In this document: in pieces, positions 15,945 to 22,984 of the stretch
Layout of the letters: each line of letters begins with the position of its first letter
Position numbering within the stretch: position 1 is the stretch's first letter
From: an uncultured Prevotellaceae bacterium
GTDB taxonomy: Bacteria; Bacteroidota; Bacteroidia; Bacteroidales; Bacteroidaceae
DNA: 35,709 nt
Reading direction: 5' to 3'
Assembly: GCA_902771785.1 (NCBI GenBank)
Contig: CACXYH010000020.1
Location: 1-35,709, forward strand
Program-made: the position numbers and the translations under genes
Notes under the pieces: generated by a model
Databases searched by the model: none
What the model was told of the DNA's origin: nothing
The model's input: the letters and a program-made list of their open reading frames with translations, nothing else

Positions 15945-17267
15945 CAGCGTACGCTCCAGCCAATACACCAGGATTCCGGCAAGATAGCCCAAGAATACAA
16001 TCCAGGTTATCTTCTTCATGTACCAGCCAAACGTAATCTTCTCCAGACCCATGACCACCACACCGGCGGCCGAACCGATAATCAGCATCGAGCCGCCCAC
16101 GCCGGCACAGTAGGCCAACAGCTGCCAGAAAATGCCGTCGACAGCCATCGGACCCGTCTCGGCCACGGGATACATACCCATGCAACCAGCCACCAGCGGC
16201 ACGTTGTCGACAATCGACGAGAGCACGCCGATGATGCCATTAATCAGGTAGTAGTTGCCCGAGAAGGCCTCGTTCAGCCCCTCGCCCATCGCGGTAAGCA
16301 CGCCCACCTCCTGCAGCACGGCCACCGCCATCAAGATGCCCAGGAAGAACATAATGGTCGAGAGGTCGATTTTCGACATGATGTCGCTCACGCGCTTAGC
16401 CATCGTGTCGTCCTCAGAGGTGTTGTAGTGGAAAATCTCGGTCGTTGTCCAAAGCACACCCAGCACCAGCAAGATGCCCATGAACGGCGGCAGATGGGTC
16501 AGCGTCTTGAAAACAGGCACGAACACCAGTCCACCTACGCCCAGCCAGAAAATAATGTTGCGCTGCGTCTTCGTAAACTGGCTGACTGCCGCCTTCGGCA
16601 AGTTCTGCTCCTTGTCGAATTTTCCCTCCAGCTGCAAGCTCAGGATTGCGGCCGGCACGACCATCGAGATGAGGCTCGGAATGAAGATTTCGGTGAGCAC
16701 GCCCTGCGTCGTAATCACGCCCTTAATCCATAGCATGATGGTAGTCACATCGCCGATAGGCGAAAAAGCGCCGCCCGAGTTAGCCGCAATAATCACCAGT
16801 GCAGCATAGATGATGCGGTCTTCGCGGGCCTGTACCAGCTTGCGGAGCACCATAATCATGACGATCGACGTGGTCAGGTTGTCGAGAATGGCCGAAAGGA
16901 AGAACGTCATGAAAGCCACTCGCCACAGCAGCTTGCGCTTGGAGCGCGTCTTCATCGTGTCGCGAACGAAGTTGAAGCCGCCATTCGAGTCGACAATCTC
17001 GACAATCGTCATGGCGCCCATCAGGAAGAACAGCGTGCCGGCCGCATCGCCCAGGTGATGCTCAATCACCTCGCTGATGTGGTGGAGCAGCCCGTCGGGA
17101 GCCACCTCCGGATAGTAAGCTCCGGGCCCCATCATGAGCAGGGTCCAGCAAAAAACACACATAAGCAGCGCGATGGCCGCCTTGTTCACTCGTGTCACGC
17201 TCTCCAAGGCTATGCACAGATAGCCAATCACGAAGATGGTGACAATCATAATCGTTAGTGTTGACAT
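15930..17267 (-). CDS. nhaD: NhaD-type Na+/H+ antiporter
   Basis: This 445-aa inner-membrane protein of many hydrophobic segments belongs to the ion-transporter superfamily that includes NhaD. Such antiporters expel Na+ in exchange for protons. Landmarks are LSAILDNLTTSIVMIMVLRK, the NSGGAFSPIGDVTTIMLW loop, and a second IVDNVPLVAG half-motif in the C-terminal half, as expected for the inverted-repeat fold. It has its own promoter box (17309-17316) in the left arm of the inverted repeat. Its 3' end overlaps the AraC gene tail-to-tail by 15 bases, so no terminator separates the two convergent transcripts. Na+/H+ antiport is the family function. Other ions cannot be excluded from sequence. Confidence 0.9.
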   Translation of the reverse strand: MSTLTIMIVTIFVIGYLCIALESVTRVNKAAIALLMCVFCWTLLMMGPGAYYPEVAPDGLLHHISEVIEHHLGDAAGTLFFLMGAMTIVEIVDSNGGFNFVRDTMKTRSKRKLLWRVAFMTFFLSAILDNLTTSIVMIMVLRKLVQAREDRIIYAALVIIAANSGGAFSPIGDVTTIMLWIKGVITTQGVLTEIFIPSLISMVVPAAILSLQLEGKFDKEQNLPKAAVSQFTKTQRNIIFWLGVGGLVFVPVFKTLTHLPPFMGILLVLGVLWTTTEIFHYNTSEDDTMAKRVSDIMSKIDLSTIMFFLGILMAVAVLQEVGVLTAMGEGLNEAFSGNYYLINGIIGVLSSIVDNVPLVAGCMGMYPVAETGPMAVDGIFWQLLAYCAGVGGSMLIIGSAAGVVVMGLEKITFGWYMKKITWIVFLGYLAGILVYWLERTLLFAS

Positions 17268-17308
17268 AGTTTTTTAAATAGTAGTCCTTATTGTTTTTAT
17301 AGTGGATG

Positions 17309-17316
17309 CAAAGTTA
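17309..17316 (-). promoter_or_regulatory. -7 promoter box for nhaD (TAACTTTG)
   Basis: The minus strand reads GAGGTAACTTTGC at the outer end of the left inverted-repeat arm, 41 bases before the nhaD ATG. The upstream sequence is identical to that of the lipoprotein promoter in the other arm. Confidence 0.65.
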
Positions 17317-17442
17317 CCTCTTTTTTCTGAAATAGCCCTAAAAATTTTATCAAAAAATCTGCAAATCTGTCACTCGCGCCGCAAACGACTGGAAAACAAT
17401 GGGTTGTGAGGTGACAGATATGGTGGCAGAGTGACAGATTCT

Positions 17443-17773
17443 GCGCTTTCCATGCATAGACTTATCGCTTTTCATGCTTTTTTCGCAGCGGTCATGGACG
17501 CATGCTCCAGCCAGAAGCGAGGCCTCTTGACCTCCAATTTAATGCGGAAACCATCAGTCTGTTCAGAGGAATCCATCGGTTTCTACGGCGGAAAACAGTG
17601 GTTTCCACGCGAGAAACCGATGGTTTCCGCCGTGGAAACCGATGGTCTACAGCGTAAAAAACCGATGGTTTCCCACGAGGCACAAGGGTCTGCCGTGGGG
17701 TCACTGGCAGCAAAACGGATGGGGTTGGATGCAAAAAAGGCCGAAAAAGCTACATTTCTGGCTCATTTTGCCA
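17443..17773. repeat. Spacer with GAAACC-GAT-GGTTTC palindromes
   Basis: Three near-identical palindromic units, GAAACCGATGGTTTC or close variants, begin at 17613, 17635 and 17658, spaced 22-23 bases. An inverted partner at about 17572-17591 (CCATCGGTTTCTACGGCGG) pairs with 17626-17645, and GTGGTTTCCAC is itself palindromic. Any reading frames through this region owe their repeated KPSVS-like peptides to the DNA repeat, so no protein is called. The region is noncoding as far as can be seen. Confidence 0.6.
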
Positions 17774-17899
17774 AGAATCTGTCACTCTGCCACCATATCT
17801 GTCACCTCACAACCCATTGTCTTCCAGCCGTTTGCGGCACAAGTGACAGATTTGCAGATTTTTTGATAAAATTTTTAGGGCTATTTCAGAAAAAAGAGG

Positions 17900-17907
17900 T
17901 AACTTTG
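17900..17907 (+). promoter_or_regulatory. -7 promoter box for the lipoprotein (TAACTTTG)
   Basis: GAGGTAACTTTGC at the outer end of the right inverted-repeat arm lies 27 bases before the ATG at 17935. Confidence 0.65.
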
Positions 17908-17934
17908 CGAGCGATAAAGGAAGAGAAGAAGATT

Positions 17935-18360
17935 ATGCAAACGACACAACGCTTTCTGAGCACCATCGCGACTGTCATCGTAGGCTTGCTGCTGGCGGCC
18001 TGCGACAAGCTGGAAGACGGCAATGCCATCAACGAAATACTGCCCGGCATGTGGGGCGTCAGCTACACCATGAGCGAAGAAATGGACGTCAGCTACGACA
18101 TCGACCACCTGACTTTCGGAGACGACGGCCAGTGTACCATCGTCAGCGGCGAGGAGAACATGACCGGAACCTACCGGGCCAGCGATGCCGTCATTCGCAT
18201 TGACTATTCCTATAACAACGAGGAACGCACCATGTTGTGGCGCGTGCTGTCGATGTCGCCCTATAAGATTGTGACGGAATATGACTTTGATACCGGAAAG
18301 CAGACCGTCACCGCTACGGTGACCTTAGACCGCATTGCAGCTACTGTGCAGCCTCAATAG
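17935..18360 (+). CDS. Small lipoprotein, function unknown
   Basis: The 141-aa product begins with a lipoprotein signal peptide: basic start, hydrophobic core IATVIVGLLL and lipobox LAAC with C23. The rest is rich in beta-strand-like sequence (GMWGVSYTMSEE, DGQCTIVSGEENMTGTYRAS, EYDFDTGKQTVTATVTL), reminiscent of small lipocalin-like domains of Bacteroidetes lipoproteins, but no family is assigned. The frame stays open back to 17431. The start at 17935 is chosen because it gives the signal peptide and sits just behind a promoter box, while the upstream part lies inside the inverted repeat. It is convergent with the DUF4249 gene, 20 bases apart, and no terminator is visible between them. Confidence 0.75.
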   Translation: MQTTQRFLSTIATVIVGLLLAACDKLEDGNAINEILPGMWGVSYTMSEEMDVSYDIDHLTFGDDGQCTIVSGEENMTGTYRASDAVIRIDYSYNNEERTMLWRVLSMSPYKIVTEYDFDTGKQTVTATVTLDRIAATVQPQ

Positions 18361-18380
18361 ACAAGAGCTGCTGAAGCAGA

Positions 18381-19232
18381 CTACTCCTCTTCTTCCACGT
18401 CTGCGCGGTGGAAGACGACGAGACGCTCACTCCCGATGAAAGCCGAGAAGTAGCCCAACATGCCACCCGTGAAGTTGGGCAGCGGATTGGTGTTGCTCGA
18501 CGTGGCGAGCTGCAGCGAATAGAAATAGTCGTAGGAAGCTTTGTCGATGGAACGGATTTCCAAACGTATTTCATCACCTTCGCGCAAGGCATCGGCATCG
18601 CTGCCGTCGTTCATGGCTCGCTCGGTAGAGCAGGTGAAGAGCTGTGACAGCTCGGCTCCCGGGTTCTCGCTGTCGCGCATCACAGCCCATCGATAACCCA
18701 CATCGTTGCGATACAGGTGCATGAAGTAGTAGTTGTTTTCGTTAGGCGTGTCTTGCAGGCGCAAGTCAATGAAGAGCATGCGCTCGGTCATCATCTTTTT
18801 CCACACAAAACGCATGCTGTTCAGCTGCGGAGGCGTCATGACGGTCGACGAAGAAGTGTAGTGCTGGCCGTCAATATCAATGTCAAGATGATAGGTCGCC
18901 CCTTCCATTGCCACGACCGGCGACTCGTAAATGCCCTTGCCCTTGTAGGTCAGGGTGCTTTCTATGGGAAGTCCGTCGATGCTTACCACGACCATCGCTC
19001 CATCCACATAGGTGCCGGCAGGCGAATTGACCGTGACGGGACGTGTCGTTGTCAGCCTGACTTGTGTGCCACCTGACGTAACCGTGGCCTCAGCGACATA
19101 GAGTCGTTCGGCCTCATGATAGTCGATGTCTATTTCTTTCTCGCAGCCGGTAAGGACAGACACGAAGGCATAAAGACACAGAAGCAATAGCCTCTCTGCC
19201 GCCTTGACTGCTGTATGCTGTTTGGTCATCAT
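18381..19232 (-). CDS. DUF4249 family lipoprotein
   Basis: The 283-aa product has a lipoprotein signal peptide (LLLLCLYAFVSVLTGC, lipobox C30) followed by a beta-rich region typical of DUF4249: VAEATVTSGGTQVRLTTTRP, then DGAMVVVSIDG and a later LEIRSIDKASYDYFYSLQ. DUF4249 proteins commonly sit beside TonB-dependent receptors in Bacteroidetes and are thought to be surface or periplasmic partners of the transporter. The biochemical role is unknown. The start is uncertain. ATG 19232 or 19229 gives a compact signal peptide. ATG 19280 overlaps the receptor stop as TAATG, which would suggest coupling but leaves an unusually long n-region. Confidence 0.8.
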   Translation of the reverse strand: MMTKQHTAVKAAERLLLLCLYAFVSVLTGCEKEIDIDYHEAERLYVAEATVTSGGTQVRLTTTRPVTVNSPAGTYVDGAMVVVSIDGLPIESTLTYKGKGIYESPVVAMEGATYHLDIDIDGQHYTSSSTVMTPPQLNSMRFVWKKMMTERMLFIDLRLQDTPNENNYYFMHLYRNDVGYRWAVMRDSENPGAELSQLFTCSTERAMNDGSDADALREGDEIRLEIRSIDKASYDYFYSLQLATSSNTNPLPNFTGGMLGYFSAFIGSERLVVFHRADVEEEE

Positions 19233-19279
19233 CGTTTCTGCTGTTTTCTTCACCTTATTTATAAATAGGACTCCCATCA

Positions 19280-21358
19280 TTACCACTTCAGACTGAATGC
19301 CACCGACGGCACGATTCCAAAGAGACTATACTGCATGGCCTTAGTGCGGGCTCCGCTCTCGCTGTCCTCGAAGTTGATGAGGAAGGGGTTGTAGCGATTG
19401 TAGAGGTTGTAGATGCCAAAGGTCCACTCACGCGTCAGTTTTCCGCCCGCAATGCTTTTTGTCCACGTAGCACTCACGTCGAGCCTATGGTAGTCGGGCG
19501 CCCGATAGCCATTCCGCTCGGCATAGTAGTAGATGTAGTTGTCAATCAGTTCGTACTTCCCACTGGGCGCCGTGAAAGCCTGACCCGAGTTGTAGACCCA
19601 GACGGCGCTGAGCTGCCAGGCAGGCGAAAGGCGATACATGGCCACGATGTCCACATCATGACGGCGGTCGTTGCCTGCCGTATACCAGCGTCCGCCATTA
19701 ATGCCGGGAATCTTGTTCTCTGTCCATGCCAGCGTGTAGGCCAGCCAGCCCGTAAGTCGGCCAACATTCTTGCGCAGGCACAGTTCGGCACCATAGCTGC
19801 GCCCCTTTCCCTGCAAGACCAGGCGCTCTATCTCAATGGCCGAGCTGAAGCTGACGCCGTCACGATAGTCGAGCACGTTGCCGACGTGGCGATAGTAGCC
19901 TTCGAGCGACAGGTCGTAGTCCTGACGCGGCGTCATGGCATAAACTCCCAGACTCAACTGGTCGGCCACCTGTGGCTTCACCACATTGCTGCTCATCGTA
20001 TAGCGGTCGAAGGGCGTCGACGTGTTTTGTCCGCGCAGGGCATGCAAGCTCTGGGCCGAACGGCTGTAGCCTGCTTTCACGCTAAGGTTGTTCAGCGGCT
20101 GGAAGACAATGCTCAGACGCGGTTCGAGCACGGCCTGTGTGTAGACGATGCGGTTGCGGCGTGTCTTGTAGAGCCACTCTATGCTGCCATCCTCACCTAT
20201 TTCATAATAATAAGGGCCGCCCAGCGACGAGAAGGCCGACAGGCGCAAGCCTGCCTGAGCCTGCCATTGCGGCGAGAAGCGCATGGCGACATTGGCCCAG
20301 AGCGAATTGACCCACGACTTGCGCTGCTCCTTCTGATGGTCGCTCACGTGCTGCCATTCGGCCGACTTGACGCTCATCAGCATCGACTGCCCACCCAGAT
20401 TCAGCTCGTGCGGACCTTTAACGATGCGGAAGTTCTGGCGAAGTCCCGCCTGACGGATATGGCCCGAGAACGACAAGTCCATGCCAAGGAGGTCAATGCC
20501 GTTGTCGGTAGCATAGTTAGAATAAACCAAGGAAGTCTGTGAAGTGGAGCCTCCGCTGAAAAGATGGAGCCAGCTGAGGCTCACAGCCTCGTTGCTCCAC
20601 TGCAGACTGGCCATCTTCTTCATGGCAATCTTATCGTTGCTAAAGAAGAGCGAAAGCATCAATTGGTTGCGCTCGTCAAGCTGATAGTCGGCCTTGGCAT
20701 TGACGTCGTAGAAGTAGAGCGTGTTGTCTTTGAAATCGTCGAACAGCTTCAAAAACATATCGGCATAAGAGCGTCGTGCCGTCACCAGCACCGATGCCTT
20801 GTCGCCCACAGGTCCTTCGAGCAGTCCCTTGGCCGAAAGCAGTCCCACGGTAGCCGCCCCATGCCATCCTGTCCTGTCGCCGGTACGCCCCACCACATCG
20901 AGCACTGCCGACGAGGCATCGCCATACTGCGCCGGCACCAGTCCTTTGTAGAGGGTAGCCGTGGCCAGGGCATCGTCGTTGAAAGCTGAGAAAAGACCAG
21001 CCAAATGGCCTACGTTGTAGACGGGAACATCGTCATAGAGAATAAGGTTCTGTGACGAAGTGCCGCCACGCACCTGAAAACTGCTTGAGGCATCGCTCTC
21101 TGCCTTGACGCCTGGCAACAACTGCACAGAGCGCATGATGTCGCGTTCGCCGAAAAGAGCAGGCGTGCCGGTCAGTTCCTTCATCTGCAGCTGTTCAGCT
21201 CCGATTTGCATATTACGCACCCTTCGCTTGGCCGACTGAGCGCTGATAATAACCTCATCGAGTTTCTGCTCCTTCACGCCAAGTGTGTCTTGCGCAGAAA
21301 CCCGAAAGCTGATTGTCAGCAACACCAAAAGAAGTGACAGTTTTCGTTTTGTATTCAT
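19280..21358 (-). CDS. TonB-dependent outer-membrane receptor
   Basis: The 692-aa product has a signal peptide (MNTKRKLSLLLVLLTISFRV, then SAQ), a TonB-box-like LDEVIISA near residue 32, a plug domain (about 45-170: GERDIMRSVQLLPGV, SSFQVRGGTSSQNLILYDDVPVYNVGH) and a beta-barrel that ends in an aromatic residue (FSLKW). It imports a substrate across the outer membrane using TonB energy. The substrate cannot be told from sequence. The carboxypeptidase-regulatory-like N-terminal domain found on many Bacteroidetes receptors is missing. It forms an operon with the DUF4249 gene. ATG 21358 is chosen because it begins the signal peptide; its promoter box lies only 9 bases upstream. Confidence 0.92.
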   Translation of the reverse strand: MNTKRKLSLLLVLLTISFRVSAQDTLGVKEQKLDEVIISAQSAKRRVRNMQIGAEQLQMKELTGTPALFGERDIMRSVQLLPGVKAESDASSSFQVRGGTSSQNLILYDDVPVYNVGHLAGLFSAFNDDALATATLYKGLVPAQYGDASSAVLDVVGRTGDRTGWHGAATVGLLSAKGLLEGPVGDKASVLVTARRSYADMFLKLFDDFKDNTLYFYDVNAKADYQLDERNQLMLSLFFSNDKIAMKKMASLQWSNEAVSLSWLHLFSGGSTSQTSLVYSNYATDNGIDLLGMDLSFSGHIRQAGLRQNFRIVKGPHELNLGGQSMLMSVKSAEWQHVSDHQKEQRKSWVNSLWANVAMRFSPQWQAQAGLRLSAFSSLGGPYYYEIGEDGSIEWLYKTRRNRIVYTQAVLEPRLSIVFQPLNNLSVKAGYSRSAQSLHALRGQNTSTPFDRYTMSSNVVKPQVADQLSLGVYAMTPRQDYDLSLEGYYRHVGNVLDYRDGVSFSSAIEIERLVLQGKGRSYGAELCLRKNVGRLTGWLAYTLAWTENKIPGINGGRWYTAGNDRRHDVDIVAMYRLSPAWQLSAVWVYNSGQAFTAPSGKYELIDNYIYYYAERNGYRAPDYHRLDVSATWTKSIAGGKLTREWTFGIYNLYNRYNPFLINFEDSESGARTKAMQYSLFGIVPSVAFSLKW

Positions 21359-21367
21359 TATGGTGTG

Positions 21368-21375
21368 CAAAAGTA
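21368..21375 (-). promoter_or_regulatory. -7 promoter box of the TonB receptor (TACTTTTG)
   Basis: The minus strand reads GTTACTTTTGC, matching TAnnTTTG. The box ends 9 bases before the ATG at 21358, so the mRNA leader would be only a few bases long. Confidence 0.55.
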
Positions 21376-21449
21376 ACACTTTTTCCGTCGGCTGCCAAAA
21401 AATTCAGTGACAAAATCAAAAAATTATGCTGCTTGAAACGTTTTTATAG

Positions 21450-21457
21450 TAACTTTG
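21450..21457 (+). promoter_or_regulatory. -7 promoter box of the rhamnose-type operon (TAACTTTG)
   Basis: ATAGTAACTTTGCAG lies 36 bases before the kinase ATG. Just upstream, CAAAAAATT occurs twice as a direct repeat 21 bases apart (21396-21404 and 21417-21425), a spacing suited to an AraC-type activator. The sequence is A-rich, so chance is possible. Confidence 0.6.
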
Positions 21458-21493
21458 CAGACAATAAATCAGCTAATCAAACTAAAACTATAT

Positions 21494-22975
21494 ATGAACA
21501 ACAAAAAGTATTTCTTTGCCGTTGACCTTGGTGCCACCAGCGGACGCACTATCATCGGCAACATAGAAAACGAGAAATTCGAACTCGAGGAAATCACTCG
21601 TTTCCCCAATAATCTCATCGAGCAAGGCGGACACTATTACTGGGACATCTACGCCCTGTACTTCGAAATCATTCGCGGACTGAAAGAGGTAGCAAAGCGC
21701 GGACTCGAAATCACCTCCATCGGTATCGACACGTGGGGTGTCGATTTCGTGTTTATTGGCGACGACGGAGCTATCCTGCGCAATCCTCGCTCCTATCGCG
21801 ACCCCATCACATTCGACGCAATGGACGACTACCTGAAGCACGTCATCTCGCGACGTGAAGTCTACGACGTGACGGGTATCCAGTTCATGAACTTCAACTC
21901 GATTTTCCAGCTGTATGCCATGAAGCGAGAAGGCAACTCCGCCTTGAAGCATGCATCGAAAATCCTGTTTATGCCCGATGCCCTGTCGTGGATGCTGACA
22001 GGCAACGAAGTGTGCGAATACACGATAGCATCGACTTCGCAGCTGCTCGACCCTCGCAGCAAGCAGCTCGACGAACGCCTGCTGGCTTCGCTGGGTCTGA
22101 CGCGTTCCAAGTTTGGCAAAATGGTTAACCCAGGCACCCTGATTGGCGTGCTCACCGATGAGGTGCAGCGGCTGACGGGATTAGGCCCTGTGCCTGTGAT
22201 TGCCGTTGCTGGCCACGACACGGGTTCGGCTGTTGCTGCCGTTCCAGCCAAGGACGAAAAGTTTGCCTACCTTTCAAGCGGCACATGGAGCCTCATGGGC
22301 ATTGAGACGAAGGATGCCATCATCAGCGACCTGAGCTATGAGCGCAACTTCACCAACGAAGGCGGCATTGAGGGCACCACACGCTTCCTGAAGAACATCT
22401 GCGGCATGTGGCTCTACGAGCGTTGCCGCCTGGAGTGGCCCGAGGATGTGCGCAAGCTATCGCATCCGGAACTGCAGGGTTCGGCCATGAAGGTCGAAGG
22501 TTTCCGTTCGATCATCAACCCCGACGACCCCTTGTTTGCTGCCCCGGCCTCGATGATTGGTGCCATTCAGAAGTACTGCCGCGACACCAATCAGTATGTG
22601 CCGCAGACACCGGCCGAAATTTGCCGCTGCATCTTCGACTCGCTGGCCCTGCGCTATCGTCAGGTGTTCCAGTGGATGCAAGAATTTGCGCCCTTCCGCC
22701 TGGAGGTGCTTCATATCATCGGTGGCGGCTCGCTCAACAAATATCTCAATCAGTTTACGGCCAATGCGACGGGTGCAACCATCCTGGCAGGACCGCAAGA
22801 AGGAACCGCTATCGGCAACATCATGCTGCAGGCCAAGGCTGCCCACTTAGTAGGCGACATCTGGGAGATGCGCCACATCATCGCCAACTCGATTGAACTG
22901 GTGAAATACGAACCCAAAGACAAGGCCGCATGGGATGCTGCCTACGACAAGTATCTAAACATTATTAATAAATAA
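21494..22975 (+). CDS. rhaB: Rhamnulokinase (FGGY family)
   Basis: The 493-aa product matches E. coli RhaB along its length: DLGATSGR (11-18) for phosphate binding, IDTWGVDFVFI (79-88), YRDP (101-104), GIQFMNFNSIFQL (128-140), the catalytic-base region AGHDTGSAV with D242, SSGTWSLMG and IIGGGSLN. It phosphorylates L-rhamnulose at O1. L-fuculokinase is a close alternative in this subfamily, but the resemblance to RhaB and the presence of a RhaD-type aldolase nearby favour rhamnulose. ATG 21494 is selected because it places the N-terminal ATPase strand at the start and follows the promoter box. It is the first of three plus-strand genes, 9 bases before the isomerase gene. Confidence 0.9.
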   Translation: MNNKKYFFAVDLGATSGRTIIGNIENEKFELEEITRFPNNLIEQGGHYYWDIYALYFEIIRGLKEVAKRGLEITSIGIDTWGVDFVFIGDDGAILRNPRSYRDPITFDAMDDYLKHVISRREVYDVTGIQFMNFNSIFQLYAMKREGNSALKHASKILFMPDALSWMLTGNEVCEYTIASTSQLLDPRSKQLDERLLASLGLTRSKFGKMVNPGTLIGVLTDEVQRLTGLGPVPVIAVAGHDTGSAVAAVPAKDEKFAYLSSGTWSLMGIETKDAIISDLSYERNFTNEGGIEGTTRFLKNICGMWLYERCRLEWPEDVRKLSHPELQGSAMKVEGFRSIINPDDPLFAAPASMIGAIQKYCRDTNQYVPQTPAEICRCIFDSLALRYRQVFQWMQEFAPFRLEVLHIIGGGSLNKYLNQFTANATGATILAGPQEGTAIGNIMLQAKAAHLVGDIWEMRHIIANSIELVKYEPKDKAAWDAAYDKYLNIINK

Positions 22976-22984
22976 AAAGAAATC

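Larger units (their letters stand above)
17308..17908. repeat. 135-bp inverted repeat with outward promoters, 331-bp spacer
   Basis: The left arm (17308-17442) and right arm (17774-17908) are reverse complements at 131 of 135 positions. The four differences are all in the block around CACTCGCGCC and ACTGGAAAACA. Each arm contains TGACAGA/TCTGTCAC repeats and ends exactly at a TAACTTTGC promoter box facing outward, after which similarity stops. The left arm thus supplies the nhaD promoter and the right arm the lipoprotein promoter. The arms flank 331 bases of noncoding DNA rich in short palindromes. A diverged copy lies at 111-257. Confidence 0.9.

Noticed and set aside
17613-17672. Possible small CRISPR array
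   Set aside because: Repeat units are 15 bases with 7-8-base gaps that partly resemble each other, far from CRISPR repeat and spacer sizes, and no cas genes are present.
17492-17734. An 80-codon minus-strand frame with repeated KPSVS-like peptides
   Set aside because: The peptide repeats come from the GAAACC-GAT-GGTTTC palindromes; there is no start signal or family resemblance.
17431-17934. In-frame upstream extension of the small lipoprotein by 168 codons
   Set aside because: It runs through the inverted repeat and palindromes, upstream of the promoter box, and would bury the lipoprotein signal peptide in the middle of the protein.
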